Part shown: one piece after another, positions 37,124 to 46,853 of the stretch
How the letters are laid out: each line of letters opens with the position of its first letter
Numbering within the stretch: position 1 is the first letter of the stretch
NCBI RefSeq assembly: GCF_007066085.1
Contig: NZ_CP041405.1
Span: 2,480,001-2,544,000 of the forward strand
Source: Paenibacillus thiaminolyticus
GTDB taxonomy: Bacteria > Bacillota > Bacilli > Paenibacillales > Paenibacillaceae
Direction: 5' to 3'
Length of the DNA: 64,000 nucleotides
Notes under the pieces: model-generated
Told to the model about the DNA's origin: nothing
The model's database searches: none
The model's input: the letters and a program-made list of their open reading frames with translations, nothing else
Made by a program: the position numbers and the translations under genes

Positions 37124-37924
37124 TTGTACAAGCTTATTGCCATTGATATCGACGATACGCTCATTACAGACGATAAGGAGATTACGCCCGGCACGAAGCA
37201 CGCGCTTGAGCTGGCTGTCGCCTCAGGCGCCACCGTCACGCTGGCCACGGGCCGCATGTATGCGTCCGCCCGCAACCTGGCCTTGCAGACCGGACTCAAC
37301 GTTCCGCTTATCACCTATCAGGGCTCCCTCGTGAAGAACGTGATGGACGGTCATATTTTGTACGAGCGGGCCGTGCCGAAGGAAGCAGCGATGCGCCTGC
37401 TCCGTTATTGCGATGAACAGGGACTTCATCTTCAGCTCTATATCAACGATCATCTGTACGCCCGCAAGGAGAATGACAAGCTGATCGCTTATGCCCAGCT
37501 GTCCGATATTCCTTATACAATCGAACCGGATTTCGATCGGCTGCTCGCTTCCCCTTCCACCAAAATGCTCATCATCGACGAACCGGCGACGCTGGATGCA
37601 GTCGCCGCCGAATTGAAGGAGCTGCTTGGACCGGATGTCCATATTACGAAGTCGAAGCCTCACTTCCTGGAAGTAACGCACCGGGAAGGAACCAAGGGCA
37701 GCGCCCTGCGCCATTTGGCGCAGCATGTCGGCTGCAGCCTGGAGGAGACGATCGCCATCGGCGATTCATGGAACGATCATGACATGATCGAGACGGCCGG
37801 CCTCGGCGTCGCTATGGGCAATGCCGTCGACTCGCTCAAGGCCGTGGCCGATTACGTGACGCGCACCAACAACGAAGAAGGCGTGCGGCATGTTATCGAG
37901 AAATTCATCCTGAACCAGGCGTAA
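37124..37924 (+). CDS. Cof-like HAD hydrolase
   Basis: The protein has 266 aa of the Cof/YidA HAD subfamily. Motif I is DIDDTLI (nucleophile Asp), motif II is TLATGRM, and motif IV is GDSWNDHDMIETAG. It has a type II cap between. It dephosphorylates sugar or phosphosugar substrates with Mg2+. The start is a TTG at 37124 with AAAAGGAGAG upstream. A convergent terminator follows at 37937-37960. Confidence 0.85.
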   Translation: MYKLIAIDIDDTLITDDKEITPGTKHALELAVASGATVTLATGRMYASARNLALQTGLNVPLITYQGSLVKNVMDGHILYERAVPKEAAMRLLRYCDEQGLHLQLYINDHLYARKENDKLIAYAQLSDIPYTIEPDFDRLLASPSTKMLIIDEPATLDAVAAELKELLGPDVHITKSKPHFLEVTHREGTKGSALRHLAQHVGCSLEETIAIGDSWNDHDMIETAGLGVAMGNAVDSLKAVADYVTRTNNEEGVRHVIEKFILNQA

Positions 37925-37936
37925 AGCCTGCCTACC

Positions 37937-37960
37937 GCCGCCGGGCCCGTTCCCGGCGGC
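37937..37960. terminator. Convergent terminator
   Basis: GCCGCCGGG and CCCGGCGGC form a perfect 9-bp stem with a 6-nt loop, with TTCCTTGTT on the plus side. It separates the HAD gene and the convergent MBL-fold gene. Confidence 0.7.
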
Positions 37961-37967
37961 TTCCTTG

Positions 37968-38849
37968 TTATTGCAGCGGAATGTTCAGCCCCGTACGGGC
38001 CAGCGTTACCGAGGCCGGCAGCTCTGGATAATTCCCCCGGAGGTCGACGCCGTGAGACAAGTGGGTGAACACCGTCTTGCGCGGCTTCACCTCGCGAAGG
38101 ACTTCGACCGCTTCCCGCATGTCATAGACCGAGCGAGTCTCGTAAGGTGCCTCCTCATGGACGAAATTCGTCCCCAGAATCAACAAATCCAGCCCCCGGA
38201 ACCAGGCCAGCTCCTGCTCGCCGAGCCCGAGCGCATCCGAGGCATAAAGCCAGCTGTGAATCTCCAGCTTGTTCTTGCCCGCGGGCCTTCCGCTTGACCA
38301 TGGATCGAAGCGATAGGCGTACGAATAGCCATTCTTGCCGTGATTGACGCGAATGGGCTGAATGCTCCAATCCTTCCAGCGCCACGGCCCTTCAATATAT
38401 TGAAACTCGATATACCGTTCCAGCCAAGGGTACATCGTCCGGATCGTCTCTCCTACCTCGGGCGGCATCGTCGCCCGCCCCTTCCGCTTCAACCAGCGGC
38501 AGGCATCCGCGTAGGCCGTCAAGCCTGCGATATGATCCTGATGCGCATGCGTAATCAAAATATCGTCCAGCCAGTACAGCCCCGCTCTCTCCATCTGCCC
38601 CGTCCAGTCCGGCCCGCAATCGACGAGCAGCCGTTCCTCGCCCCGTTCAAGAAGCACAGACGAACGGTAGCGCCGGTTCACTCCTTCCTTCCTCGCCTCC
38701 TCGCACACCGGACAAGCGCAATATACGCGCGGCACGCCCATCGAGTCGCCAGTTCCCCAGAACGTAACGGTCCAGCCTCTGACGTAACCTGCGGCGGAAC
38801 CGTCTTCGTCATAGGGGAATCCTGGAAGCTGCATCGATTGGTCTATCAT
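37968..38849 (-). CDS. MBL-fold metallo-hydrolase, PhnP-like
   Basis: The protein has 293 aa. The metal site HxHxDH is present in ILITHAHQDHIAGL (about residue 108-120), and further His/Asp ligands occur late in the sequence (VFTHLSHGVD). A zinc-ribbon-like CACPVC near residue 37 is typical of PhnP phosphodiesterases. The most likely role is hydrolysis of cyclic phosphoribose or a related phosphodiester, but no phosphonate gene is near. AAGAGGAGG precedes the start at 38849. Confidence 0.82.
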   Translation of the reverse strand: MIDQSMQLPGFPYDEDGSAAGYVRGWTVTFWGTGDSMGVPRVYCACPVCEEARKEGVNRRYRSSVLLERGEERLLVDCGPDWTGQMERAGLYWLDDILITHAHQDHIAGLTAYADACRWLKRKGRATMPPEVGETIRTMYPWLERYIEFQYIEGPWRWKDWSIQPIRVNHGKNGYSYAYRFDPWSSGRPAGKNKLEIHSWLYASDALGLGEQELAWFRGLDLLILGTNFVHEEAPYETRSVYDMREAVEVLREVKPRKTVFTHLSHGVDLRGNYPELPASVTLARTGLNIPLQ

Positions 38850-39083
38850 CTCTATTCCTCCTCTTGAACAGGCGGTGCCTTTACAATATTCATATGTTCT
38901 GTTGGCAATTCTCCATTGTTCTCCTGTCATGCTTCCAGTATAATCGGTTTCGAATCGATATGCATGGCAAACAAGCGGCAGACTGCAGATTACCTGTGCC
39001 GACGAAAATACAGCCGACAGCCGGCCGCCTCATTCACCCAAGGATACTGCTACATAATCGTCAATACCGAAGGAGGCCTATCC

Positions 39084-39830
39084 ATGACTGTTCCCTTACA
39101 CACGAGCCCCGTGGAAATCGTTGCCCACCGCGGCTACGCCGCCCTTTTTCCTGAAAATACGATGATTGCATTCCGGCGGGCGCTTGACATGGGCGCGGAT
39201 GCGCTGGAGATTGACGTGCACCATTCGGCTGAAGGCGTCCCGGTCGTCATTCATGACGATACGCTGGACCGGACGACCGATCGCTCGGGACCTGTCCGAA
39301 GCAAGAGCGTGGGGGAGCTGCAGAAGGCTGACGCCGGCATCAAGTTCCATCCAGATTACGCCGGAAGCGGCATCCCTCTCCTCGAAGAGGTGCTGGCGCT
39401 GCTGTCCGAAGGCCGGGCTGGCCTGCAGTTGGAATTGAAGGAGCACATTAACGAGCAGGAAGCGGCAGGGCTGCTGCATTTGCTGGATACCTATAAATTG
39501 ACGGAACGAACCATGATTATTTCATTCCATGTGGACAATTTGCGGTTGATTCGAAGCCTGCATCCCGCTATCGAGGTAGGCTGGCTCTCCGACAAATTGG
39601 TCGATCTCGACATCCTGACCGGACTCGGCCATGCTGCGCTACTGCTGCAGTATCGGGCCGTCTTGAACCATCCTGACATTGTCGCCACCGCCCGGGAGAA
39701 GGGCTTCAGTCTCGCTGCCTGGACCATCCGCGACGAAGCCGATGCCCGCAAGCTGTACGATCTGGGCGTCCGGCGCATAACGACCGACATTCCATTGAAG
39801 GGCGTCTTGCCCGCCTCGGCCTCGGAATAA
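39084..39830 (+). CDS. Glycerophosphodiester phosphodiesterase
   Basis: The protein has 248 aa. The GDPD catalytic start is VAHRGYAALFPENTMIAF, then DALEIDVHHSAEGVPVVIHDDTLDRTT, with the conserved His, Glu and Asp present. It is UgpQ-like and cytosolic, hydrolysing glycerophosphodiesters to glycerol 3-phosphate. The start at 39084 follows GAAGGAGG; the frame continues 56 codons upstream without family match. It is divergent from the MBL-fold gene. Confidence 0.9.
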   Translation: MTVPLHTSPVEIVAHRGYAALFPENTMIAFRRALDMGADALEIDVHHSAEGVPVVIHDDTLDRTTDRSGPVRSKSVGELQKADAGIKFHPDYAGSGIPLLEEVLALLSEGRAGLQLELKEHINEQEAAGLLHLLDTYKLTERTMIISFHVDNLRLIRSLHPAIEVGWLSDKLVDLDILTGLGHAALLLQYRAVLNHPDIVATAREKGFSLAAWTIRDEADARKLYDLGVRRITTDIPLKGVLPASASE

Positions 39831-40007
39831 TCAGGAGCTGGAGCGAGAGGGAAGCTTTCGTGATCAACCAACACTTTCGTACCTTCCTCCTTGGAAGAAA
39901 ATCTATCGCCTCGCTCAAGACTCGGAATGCCGTCTGGGCGGGGCGTTTTTTGCTTTTAACTCGCTCAGTCGGCTCCATGCTTGGCGCAGCATATCCCCCT
40001 CTTCTCT

Positions 40008-40080
40008 TCCTTATGAGCAATCTCCCATCCGCTCAGATTACGAGCACATTTCTGACCGAAGGGGAGAGTGCACATAGGGA
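40008..40080. repeat. Compact inverted-repeat element (30-bp half-sites)
   Basis: TCCTTATGAGCAATCTCCCA... (40008-40037) and its inverse (40051-40080) match at 24 of 30 positions with a 13-bp spacer, so the element can form a long hairpin. The same 30-bp half-site recurs at 7016-7390, 19587-19943 and 44378-44407. Confidence 0.8.
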
Positions 40081-40585
40081 ACAAACAGAACATACCAACG
40101 CAATTATTTACGGCATGCCCCCTGGCTGGATGCGACGTAACTTGCGATACGCTCAGGCATACAGCGTTCTTCACACCGCCGCCTTTCATTTCAACCCACA
40201 ACCAGCCATGTTCGGAATGGCAGCGCATCGTTCCCGTTCGGCATCATCACATTGCCTGTCATACTGGATGTCCCAGAGTCGCCCAAGCCTTTCCAAGGAG
40301 GACTGAGCATCATACCGCTGGACTTTATATCGTCTAGCGGCGTTCTTTCTTTTCTGATACTCCACAAGGTAAATATCCAACTCTTGGTACGCTCTCAATT
40401 TTGTATCTCAAGCAATCGACTTCGTTAAGAAAAAAAGACATGAAAGTTGCCCCCATTCGCGATAAGGTATAACGTTAGTTGCTCGCATCTAGAAGCCGCT
40501 CTTGGTGCAACTGTATCATGATTTTCCTTTAATTCCCTTACTTAACTTCGAGGAAAATTCGACGAGTTTTCTCATTTTTTTCAAT

Positions 40586-40612
40586 AAAAAAAGACACCTC
40601 ATATATGGCGTC
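40586..40612 (-). terminator. Terminator after the HTH/TPR regulator
   Basis: On the minus strand GACGCC and GGTGTC (with one G-U) form a stem followed by TTTTTTT, about 10 bp past the regulator's stop codon. Confidence 0.75.
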
Positions 40613-40619
40613 CCTTGAG

Positions 40620-41906
40620 TTACCTCAATTCATATTTCATGCATTGGTCGAAGATATTCTGAAATTTTTTTATAATCTCAATGTCCATCCGCTCGTCTTT
40701 TTCCATAACCAACTTCATCATGAGATGGCTGCTTCGCTCATTAAATTTGTCGTTGACTTTGGAATACCACGAGGCGCTTTCCAAATAACATTGAGCCCCA
40801 ATTTCAATATTTCCGACAGAAACGCAGTAGTCTCCTTTTAGTTTATAGTAATGGGCCAGTTCCGACTTTTTATACGGTGTATGGCAGGGGATAGAAATAA
40901 CCTTCTCTTCCCACCGGAACAACTTTTCAATGGAAGTCCAATCCTTCTTCTCAAGATAGATTATCATAAGCTGCTTGATAACATGCAACAAAGCATTATC
41001 GCCGCAACTCTGCAAACATTCTTCAAGCTGTGCCAAGGCAAGATCCCTTTTGCCTTTTTTGGAATACAGAACAGCGGTCATTAATTTTGCGTTGTCTTTT
41101 ATGTGGGGATAAGGAAATGTCATATATTGTTGTAAATATGATTCGCTCAAGTCATACTCGCCTAAATAATAGTAAGAATTATGAACTACAGCAATGGACT
41201 CTGCCTTGGTCAAGCTTATCGGTATTTCCTCGGTTACGTTATTCATGCATAAATCAATACTCTCTTGAAAGAGCCGCAAGTTATACGCATGAACGCCTAA
41301 TTTATAATACAAGCTTACCCGTTCTTCTGCCGATAAAAAGTCAACATAATGGAGAACATATCTTCCCGAATCATAGGTTGCATGTAGTTTGGTAAAGTCA
41401 TTTCTTTCAATCAGGTATTTTTGAAAAAGAGCTTTGGCGGCAAACTTATTGATACCGTGCCCGCGGGACTGACGGATAATGAGATCATACAACACGAGTT
41501 TGAGCGAGTCGCTAGTCACTTCCAGATCCACAAACTCGTACAATCTTTCCATTAAATCGATGCTGTCCATATCTTTACTATGTAAACAGGCAGATGCCAC
41601 TTCAACAATTAAATCCGTCGCATCTTCCTTGATCACTTCTCGTAAGATTCCGAACAAAACATTGGATTTTTGCCTGATTTCAAGATAAGGTTGGACGATT
41701 TCATGAATAGGGATTTGTAATGCCTTAGCTATGTGACAAACTTTTTCAAATGAAGGACGCTCTACCTCATCATTTTCAATTTTAGAGATATAGCCTGTGC
41801 TGACGCCTGACAACTCGGCAAGCTGGCTTTGCGTTAGATTGGCTTTATTTCTGTATTGTCTTATGCTGTCGCCAATAGTGAAATATTGTAGCGACGATGC
41901 TTCCAT
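40620..41906 (-). CDS. HTH (XRE) regulator with C-terminal TPR helices
   Basis: The protein has 428 aa. The N-terminal XRE helix-turn-helix lies at about residues 10-65 (QYRNKANLTQSQLAELSGVSTGYISKIEN written in parts: LTQSQLAELSG, STGYISKIEN). The rest is a long run of helices with TPR-like spacing (HNSYYYLGEYDLSESYL, LAHYYKLKGDYCVSVGN). This layout resembles RRNPP regulators that bind a peptide. No peptide precursor with a secretion signal is adjacent. Start 41906 follows GGAAGGGTGAGG. It lies next to the CRISPR array, but a link is unproven. AT-rich compared with flanks. Confidence 0.82.
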   Translation of the reverse strand: MEASSLQYFTIGDSIRQYRNKANLTQSQLAELSGVSTGYISKIENDEVERPSFEKVCHIAKALQIPIHEIVQPYLEIRQKSNVLFGILREVIKEDATDLIVEVASACLHSKDMDSIDLMERLYEFVDLEVTSDSLKLVLYDLIIRQSRGHGINKFAAKALFQKYLIERNDFTKLHATYDSGRYVLHYVDFLSAEERVSLYYKLGVHAYNLRLFQESIDLCMNNVTEEIPISLTKAESIAVVHNSYYYLGEYDLSESYLQQYMTFPYPHIKDNAKLMTAVLYSKKGKRDLALAQLEECLQSCGDNALLHVIKQLMIIYLEKKDWTSIEKLFRWEEKVISIPCHTPYKKSELAHYYKLKGDYCVSVGNIEIGAQCYLESASWYSKVNDKFNERSSHLMMKLVMEKDERMDIEIIKKFQNIFDQCMKYELR

Positions 41907-42101
41907 ATCCTCACCCTTCCAAGAAATCTTTATTTTCACATTACCATAATATTCAATTTTTTCAAATCGACTGAGAGGCTTTTAAAGCGAGGTTTCCCCT
42001 TTGCAAACCTATGGCAATACTATCCCGCCTGACATCTCCACAGCAGTTGCCGAAACCGCCTGTAGATGTGTCCTTTACAGTTGAGAAAGGGAATATAATC
42101 G
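41907..42101. other. Gap between regulator and CRISPR trailer
   Basis: Short region holding the regulator's 5' end and the trailer of the array. No gene or clear promoter found. Confidence 0.4.
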
Positions 42102-44059
42102 GTATCAATATAAGCGTCCTCGTAGGATGCGACCCAGGGGATTGCGTCAGCAATCCAAATCCTAATGATTTCAATCCACGCATCCGCGTAGGATGCGACG
42201 ATGCGCGTACTGCCTTCCGTTCCGTCGTATTATTTCAATCCACGCATCCGCGTAGGATGCGACGAACTGTACCAAGATGGAAAATTGATATATACGCAAA
42301 TTTCAATCCACGCATCCGCGTAGGATGCGACCGGCAGATTCATGCGGGTATTCTCGATGTCATTGCATTTCAATCCACGCATCCGCGTAGGATGCGACCA
42401 GCGGGGATTCGAACATGTTGGCACATGGTCATTTATTTCAATCCACGCATCCGCGTAGGATGCGACTATGTCTGGGACGAAAAAAAGCAAAAGTTCGTGA
42501 GATTTCAATCCACGCATCCGCGTAGGATGCGACGGCGGATGTCAGTTTGATTAGATCTACGCCTAATATTTCAATCCACGCATCCGCGTAGGATGCGACG
42601 TTGAAACTCGCCCATAATGGTTCCTGCCGTAGCGACATTTCAATCCACGCATCCGCGTAGGATGCGACAGGGCGGTCTGAAAGCGTCGGGTCTGCGATAC
42701 ATATTTCAATCCACGCATCCGCGTAGGATGCGACGATAGGACGGATTAATAACCACGCTGCTGTCATAGATTTCAATCCACGCATCCGCGTAGGATGCGA
42801 CCCCTAAGCGGAAATGGTTTCCCGTCTCGCTTCATATTTCAATCCACGCATCCGCGTAGGATGCGACAGTGGTTACTGTTCAATGAGTTTCTTCCTGGAG
42901 CATTTCAATCCACGCATCCGCGTAGGATGCGACTTCGCAGCTGCTTACCCTATTTCCTATTCAATATATTTCAATCCACGCATCCGCGTAGGATGCGACA
43001 ATCTATGGTGGCAAAACGAAAGCCTCCTGCTAAATTTCAATCCACGCATCCGCGTAGGATGCGACGGAATCCATTCCGGCCAATAGCTTGAGCATCGATA
43101 TTTCAATCCACGCATCCGCGTAGGATGCGACCTAATCATCCAGACCGTGCTCTTGAGGTTCCGGATATTTCAATCCACGCATCCGCGTAGGATGCGACTT
43201 ACCGTCGAATGCCCAATCCGAAATCGCAGGTATATTTCAATCCACGCATCCGCGTAGGATGCGACCCCGAACTCCTTTGCCTGATAGTCATACACGAAGT
43301 TATTTCAATCCACGCATCCGCGTAGGATGCGACGCGGGATCAGACTATAGCTCGCGGATATGGGAATTTCAATCCACGCATCCGCGTAGGATGCGACGAT
43401 TTCATATGAATCTATTCCAAGTAGGTAGTACATTTCAATCCACGCATCCGCGTAGGATGCGACGTGAAACTCCGGTGCCTCATCGTAACATGTGATATCA
43501 TTTCAATCCACGCATCCGCGTAGGATGCGACTGATTCGCGTAATACCTCGCGCGTCGTCGAATTATTTCAATCCACGCATCCGCGTAGGATGCGACTATA
43601 CAGCGCGAGATAGACCGTTGCAGGCGACGAATTTCAATCCACGCATCCGCGTAGGATGCGACTGCGGGTAGCCACAGCACTACTCGCGAATGGGTACATT
43701 TCAATCCACGCATCCGCGTAGGATGCGACATTCACGGACAACGACAGTCCAGGCAAAGAGATATTTCAATCCACGCATCCGCGTAGGATGCGACCGTGGG
43801 ATACGATGACCGCGATGCACCTACTCAATATTTCAATCCACGCATCCGCGTAGGATGCGACATATCGCGAGGTGAACCGGAAGGCAGAAATAGGCATTTC
43901 AATCCACGCATCCGCGTAGGATGCGACGCGGCCTCATACCCGAGCCTGTCGTTAATTAGTCATTTCAATCCACGCATCCGCGTAGGATGCGACCATGTGC
44001 GGATCGTAACGCGATATGGATAACGGGATTTCAATCCACGCATCCGCGTAGGATGCGAC
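42102..44059 (-). CRISPR. Type I-C-like CRISPR array, 29 repeats plus degenerate terminal repeat
   Basis: Repeats are 32 bp, starting on the minus strand with GTCGCATCCTACGCGGATGC and ending GTGGATTGAAAT, a palindromic stem with the I-C-type ATTGAAAT tail. From 42168 to 44059, 29 identical copies are separated by 28 spacers of 32-37 bp (mostly 34). A degenerate repeat (42102-42133) with one further spacer marks the trailer at the left. All spacers are different. The leader is at the right (44060-44340), so transcription and insertion proceed on the minus strand. No cas gene occurs in the window. Confidence 0.97.
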
Positions 44060-44340
44060 AGCGAAAAATAACACAATATATAATAATATAAACATTTTCT
44101 TACATGAATTTCACACCAAGTGAGCGATTAAGCACGAAATAGTCTTCAAACCATTGAACTTCCATCACAAAATTGGATAATATTTCAATAAAATTGGTGC
44201 GAATCCCCCGGGAATTTCATATGCACTCCACATTCGCACTTGCCACAGAATGGGCTTTTTATTAAATAATAAAAATAAAAACCATTTTGTTATTTTCTTT
44301 TGCCCTGATTTTGAGTATATCATGCTTACATGTGTTGCAC
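44060..44340 (-). promoter_or_regulatory. CRISPR leader
   Basis: AT-rich sequence adjoins the first repeat (44059). Its minus strand holds GTGCGAAT... pairing with ATTCGCAC (44239-44232 and 44204-44197), a feature I associate with I-C leaders. It supports the array's orientation. No gene is visible. Confidence 0.6.
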
Positions 44341-44377
44341 TAACTTTCTACATCGGTTTTAAGCAAAAGATTGCTTT

Positions 44378-44407
44378 TCTGAGCCGAAGGGAGAATGCTT
44401 ATAAGGA
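44378..44407. repeat. Single 30-bp half-site of the dispersed family
   Basis: TCTGAGCCGAAGGGAGAATGCTTATAAGGA matches the right half-site of the family (given here in positions 1-30; core AGGGAGAATG). Its partner half is absent. It lies near the CRISPR leader. Confidence 0.55.
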
Positions 44408-44613
44408 GTGAGCAAGGTCTATCCCCACCAGCGAACAGCGACACGGGCACTTCCTCCGTACCCACACTAACTCGATAAGCACTAACAGCCTCACCCTACT
44501 ACCTGAACCGGAAGCATCGGCACCCGTGAACCTTCCGACCCATTTCCCTGGAAAAAGAAAATGCGCAGGCATCACCGCCACGCGCACTTCATCCACGTTC
44601 GCTTAACCGGGTT

Positions 44614-45765
44614 CTACTCTTCAATCCCTGCAAGCACCTCGTACCAGATGCCCCGCTTGCTGTACAAGGTCTCGCGGATATGCTTCCAGCCGCCCATATC
44701 TTCGATGCCGAACAAACCGGCCGACTCAGGATAACGGTCACCCGTCTCCGCCCTCACTGACGGAGAAACAGGTCGGAACCCGGCTTCCGCCAACAGGCGC
44801 TGGGCCTTCGGCTCCCGCAAGTAATCTACGAACGCCTGGGCGATGTCTGTCGTGCCATGCTTTTGTGCATACTGGTCAACGACGACGACGGGGTTGTCGA
44901 TGCGAATCGTCCGCTCCGGCCGGACCAGCTCGTATGGGACGCCCGCCTGCATGCGGGACAGAATTTCGTTCTCGTAGGTCACGATGACATCGCCTACGCC
45001 GTATTCGAAGGCGGCCATCGATGCCCTGCCGCTTTTGTCCATCGAGATGACGTTCCGGTGAACGCTCATCAGCAACTCCTTGGCCCGGCGCTGGCTATCC
45101 TCTCCCCGCTCCTTCGCCTCCAACAGGCCGGCTCCGTAGATCGCATTAATATCCCATTGGGCGCCGCCCGATGTCTTCGGGTTCGGGTAGAGGACTTGAA
45201 TGCCCGGCTTGGTCAGGTCGCTCCAGTCGCGAATCTGATGCGGGTTCCCTTCCCGCGTACCGAGCACGACGATGGAGCCGGTGACCATGCCTCCATAAGC
45301 GTCAAGCGCTTGCCAATCCGCCGGTACGAGTCCAGCCTGCACGAGCTTATCGACATCGCCCTCCATCGAGAAGAGCGCGACATCGGCTTCCAGGCCGCCG
45401 GCAATCGAGCGGGCTTGCGTGCCTGAGGCTTCGTATGATTCCTGGAAGACGACCTGCTGCCCGGTCTTCGCCTTCCAATCCGCCGCGAATTCAGGCAGTA
45501 TCCGCTGCATCACGTCCTTCACGACGGAATAGGCGCCAATGACGAGCGTGACGCTATCTTGACCGGACTCCTCCGGCAAGGGAGAGACCGCAGCCTTCCC
45601 AGACGAGGACGATTGAGGGGCAGATTCGGCAGTAGAGGTCTGGTCCTGCTGCCCCTTCTCCTGCGGAGAGGCATCCCGCCCGCCGGGACTGCAGCCAAAT
45701 AAGAGAATAAAGATGATGACTGTCGCAATAAAGCCGGATAGGCCGCGTGATTCGTCCCTGTCCAT
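44614..45765 (-). CDS. Sulfate/thiosulfate-binding lipoprotein
   Basis: The protein has 383 aa. The signal peptide ends in LLFGC, a lipobox, followed by a Gln/Ser-rich linker (30-60). The mature domain is a sulfate-type periplasmic-binding fold (GAYSVVKDVMQRILPEF, SYEASGTQARSIAGG, VLYPNPKTSGGAQWDIN, DIAQAFVDYLREP), as in CysP/Sbp. It binds the anion outside the cell. It is the last gene of the cysT-cysW-cysA operon, 16 bp after cysA. Which of Sbp or CysP is uncertain. Confidence 0.9.
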   Translation of the reverse strand: MDRDESRGLSGFIATVIIFILLFGCSPGGRDASPQEKGQQDQTSTAESAPQSSSSGKAAVSPLPEESGQDSVTLVIGAYSVVKDVMQRILPEFAADWKAKTGQQVVFQESYEASGTQARSIAGGLEADVALFSMEGDVDKLVQAGLVPADWQALDAYGGMVTGSIVVLGTREGNPHQIRDWSDLTKPGIQVLYPNPKTSGGAQWDINAIYGAGLLEAKERGEDSQRRAKELLMSVHRNVISMDKSGRASMAAFEYGVGDVIVTYENEILSRMQAGVPYELVRPERTIRIDNPVVVVDQYAQKHGTTDIAQAFVDYLREPKAQRLLAEAGFRPVSPSVRAETGDRYPESAGLFGIEDMGGWKHIRETLYSKRGIWYEVLAGIEE

Positions 45766-45781
45766 CTTGCCCCTCCTCCGT

Positions 45782-46852
45782 TCAGCCCGTAATATGAACA
45801 GGCAGTTGCTCTGTCTTCAGCCGGTTCTCGACCATCCAGCTCGCGTCTCCCTCGAACATATAGACCCGATGGATCAAAACCTGGACCTGCTCGCCTGCTT
45901 GAAGCTGCGGCCTTTCCAGCGAACGGTACGTCTTCAGCACCAGATCGCCCACCTGGACCTCCACCATCCATTCGCTGCCCCGGAAATGGACCGCCTTGAC
46001 CCGTCCGGACTCGCTCGCGGACGCCAGCCTTACCTCGCCTTCTCTTCCGACCTCGATATATTCCGGCCGAATGAGGGCTCTCATCTCTTCCCCAACGTTC
46101 ACTATTTCGAAGCCTTTCAAGGCGTATATATCGTTCAAAATGGTCGATTCCCCGATGAATTCGGCTACAAAAGGCGTCTCCGGCATTTTATAAATTTCCC
46201 ATGGCGTCCCTTTCTGCTCGACACGTCCCTGGCTGATGATCATAATCTCGTCCGCCACCTCAATCGCCTCATCCTGATCATGCGTCACGAAGATCGAGGT
46301 GATGCCTACGCGCTCGATCAGCTCCCGCAGCCAGCTCCGCAGCTCCTGGCGAATCTTCGCATCAATGGCCGCGAACGGCTCGTCGAGAAGCAGCAGCTGC
46401 GGCTCAGGGGCCAGCGCCCGGGCGAATGCGACCCGCTGCCGCTGCCCGCCGGACAACTGATGCGGGTACCTCCGTTCCACGCCGGACAGTCCGGTCAGCT
46501 CCACCAGTTCGGCCACGCGTTCGCGAATCCGCGGCTTCGGCCATTTCTGAATATGCAGCCCGAAGGCGATGTTGTCATAGACATTCATATGCTTGAACAG
46601 CGCATAATTCTGGAACACGAAGCCGATGCCCCGCTGCTGCGGAGGCACATCATTGACGACGGTCCCCTGGAACAAGATCTCGCCTTGATCCGGATGCTCC
46701 AGCCCGGCCAGCATCCGTAGCACCGATGTCTTCCCGCCGCCGCTCGGCCCAAGCAGGCCGATGAGCTGGCCTGCTTCAACAGAGAAGCTAACGTCACGAA
46801 CGGCGTGATAGGCGCCGAACCATTTATTTAACTGGCGAACCTCAATATGCAT
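45782..46852 (-). CDS. cysA: Sulfate/thiosulfate ABC transporter ATPase
   Basis: The protein has 356 aa. Walker A GPSGGGKTS, signature LSGGQRQRVAFA, Walker B LLLLDEPFAAIDA and the His in VTHDQDEAIEVAD are intact, with a C-terminal TOBE-like domain (about 240-350). Start 46852 with AAAGGAG upstream is used; the frame runs 42 codons into cysW. It powers sulfate or thiosulfate import for cysteine synthesis. It abuts cysW at 46854. Confidence 0.93.
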   Translation of the reverse strand: MHIEVRQLNKWFGAYHAVRDVSFSVEAGQLIGLLGPSGGGKTSVLRMLAGLEHPDQGEILFQGTVVNDVPPQQRGIGFVFQNYALFKHMNVYDNIAFGLHIQKWPKPRIRERVAELVELTGLSGVERRYPHQLSGGQRQRVAFARALAPEPQLLLLDEPFAAIDAKIRQELRSWLRELIERVGITSIFVTHDQDEAIEVADEIMIISQGRVEQKGTPWEIYKMPETPFVAEFIGESTILNDIYALKGFEIVNVGEEMRALIRPEYIEVGREGEVRLASASESGRVKAVHFRGSEWMVEVQVGDLVLKTYRSLERPQLQAGEQVQVLIHRVYMFEGDASWMVENRLKTEQLPVHITG

Positions 46853-46853
46853 G

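Larger units (their letters stand above)
39831..40619. other. Intergenic region with an inverted-repeat element
   Basis: No credible gene is seen. It holds an inverted-repeat element at 40008-40080 and a terminator for the following minus-strand regulator at 40586-40612. Confidence 0.5.

Noticed and set aside
40475..40519. 14-codon frame after the HTH/TPR regulator, considered as its signalling peptide
   Set aside because: It has a ribosome binding site but no signal peptide, and a terminator separates it from the regulator.
42011..43495. Frames across the CRISPR array
   Set aside because: Repetitive translation of repeats; not genes.
41940..44613. cas genes near the array
   Set aside because: No frame in the flanks shows Cas motifs. 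Both flanks are regulatory or transport genes.
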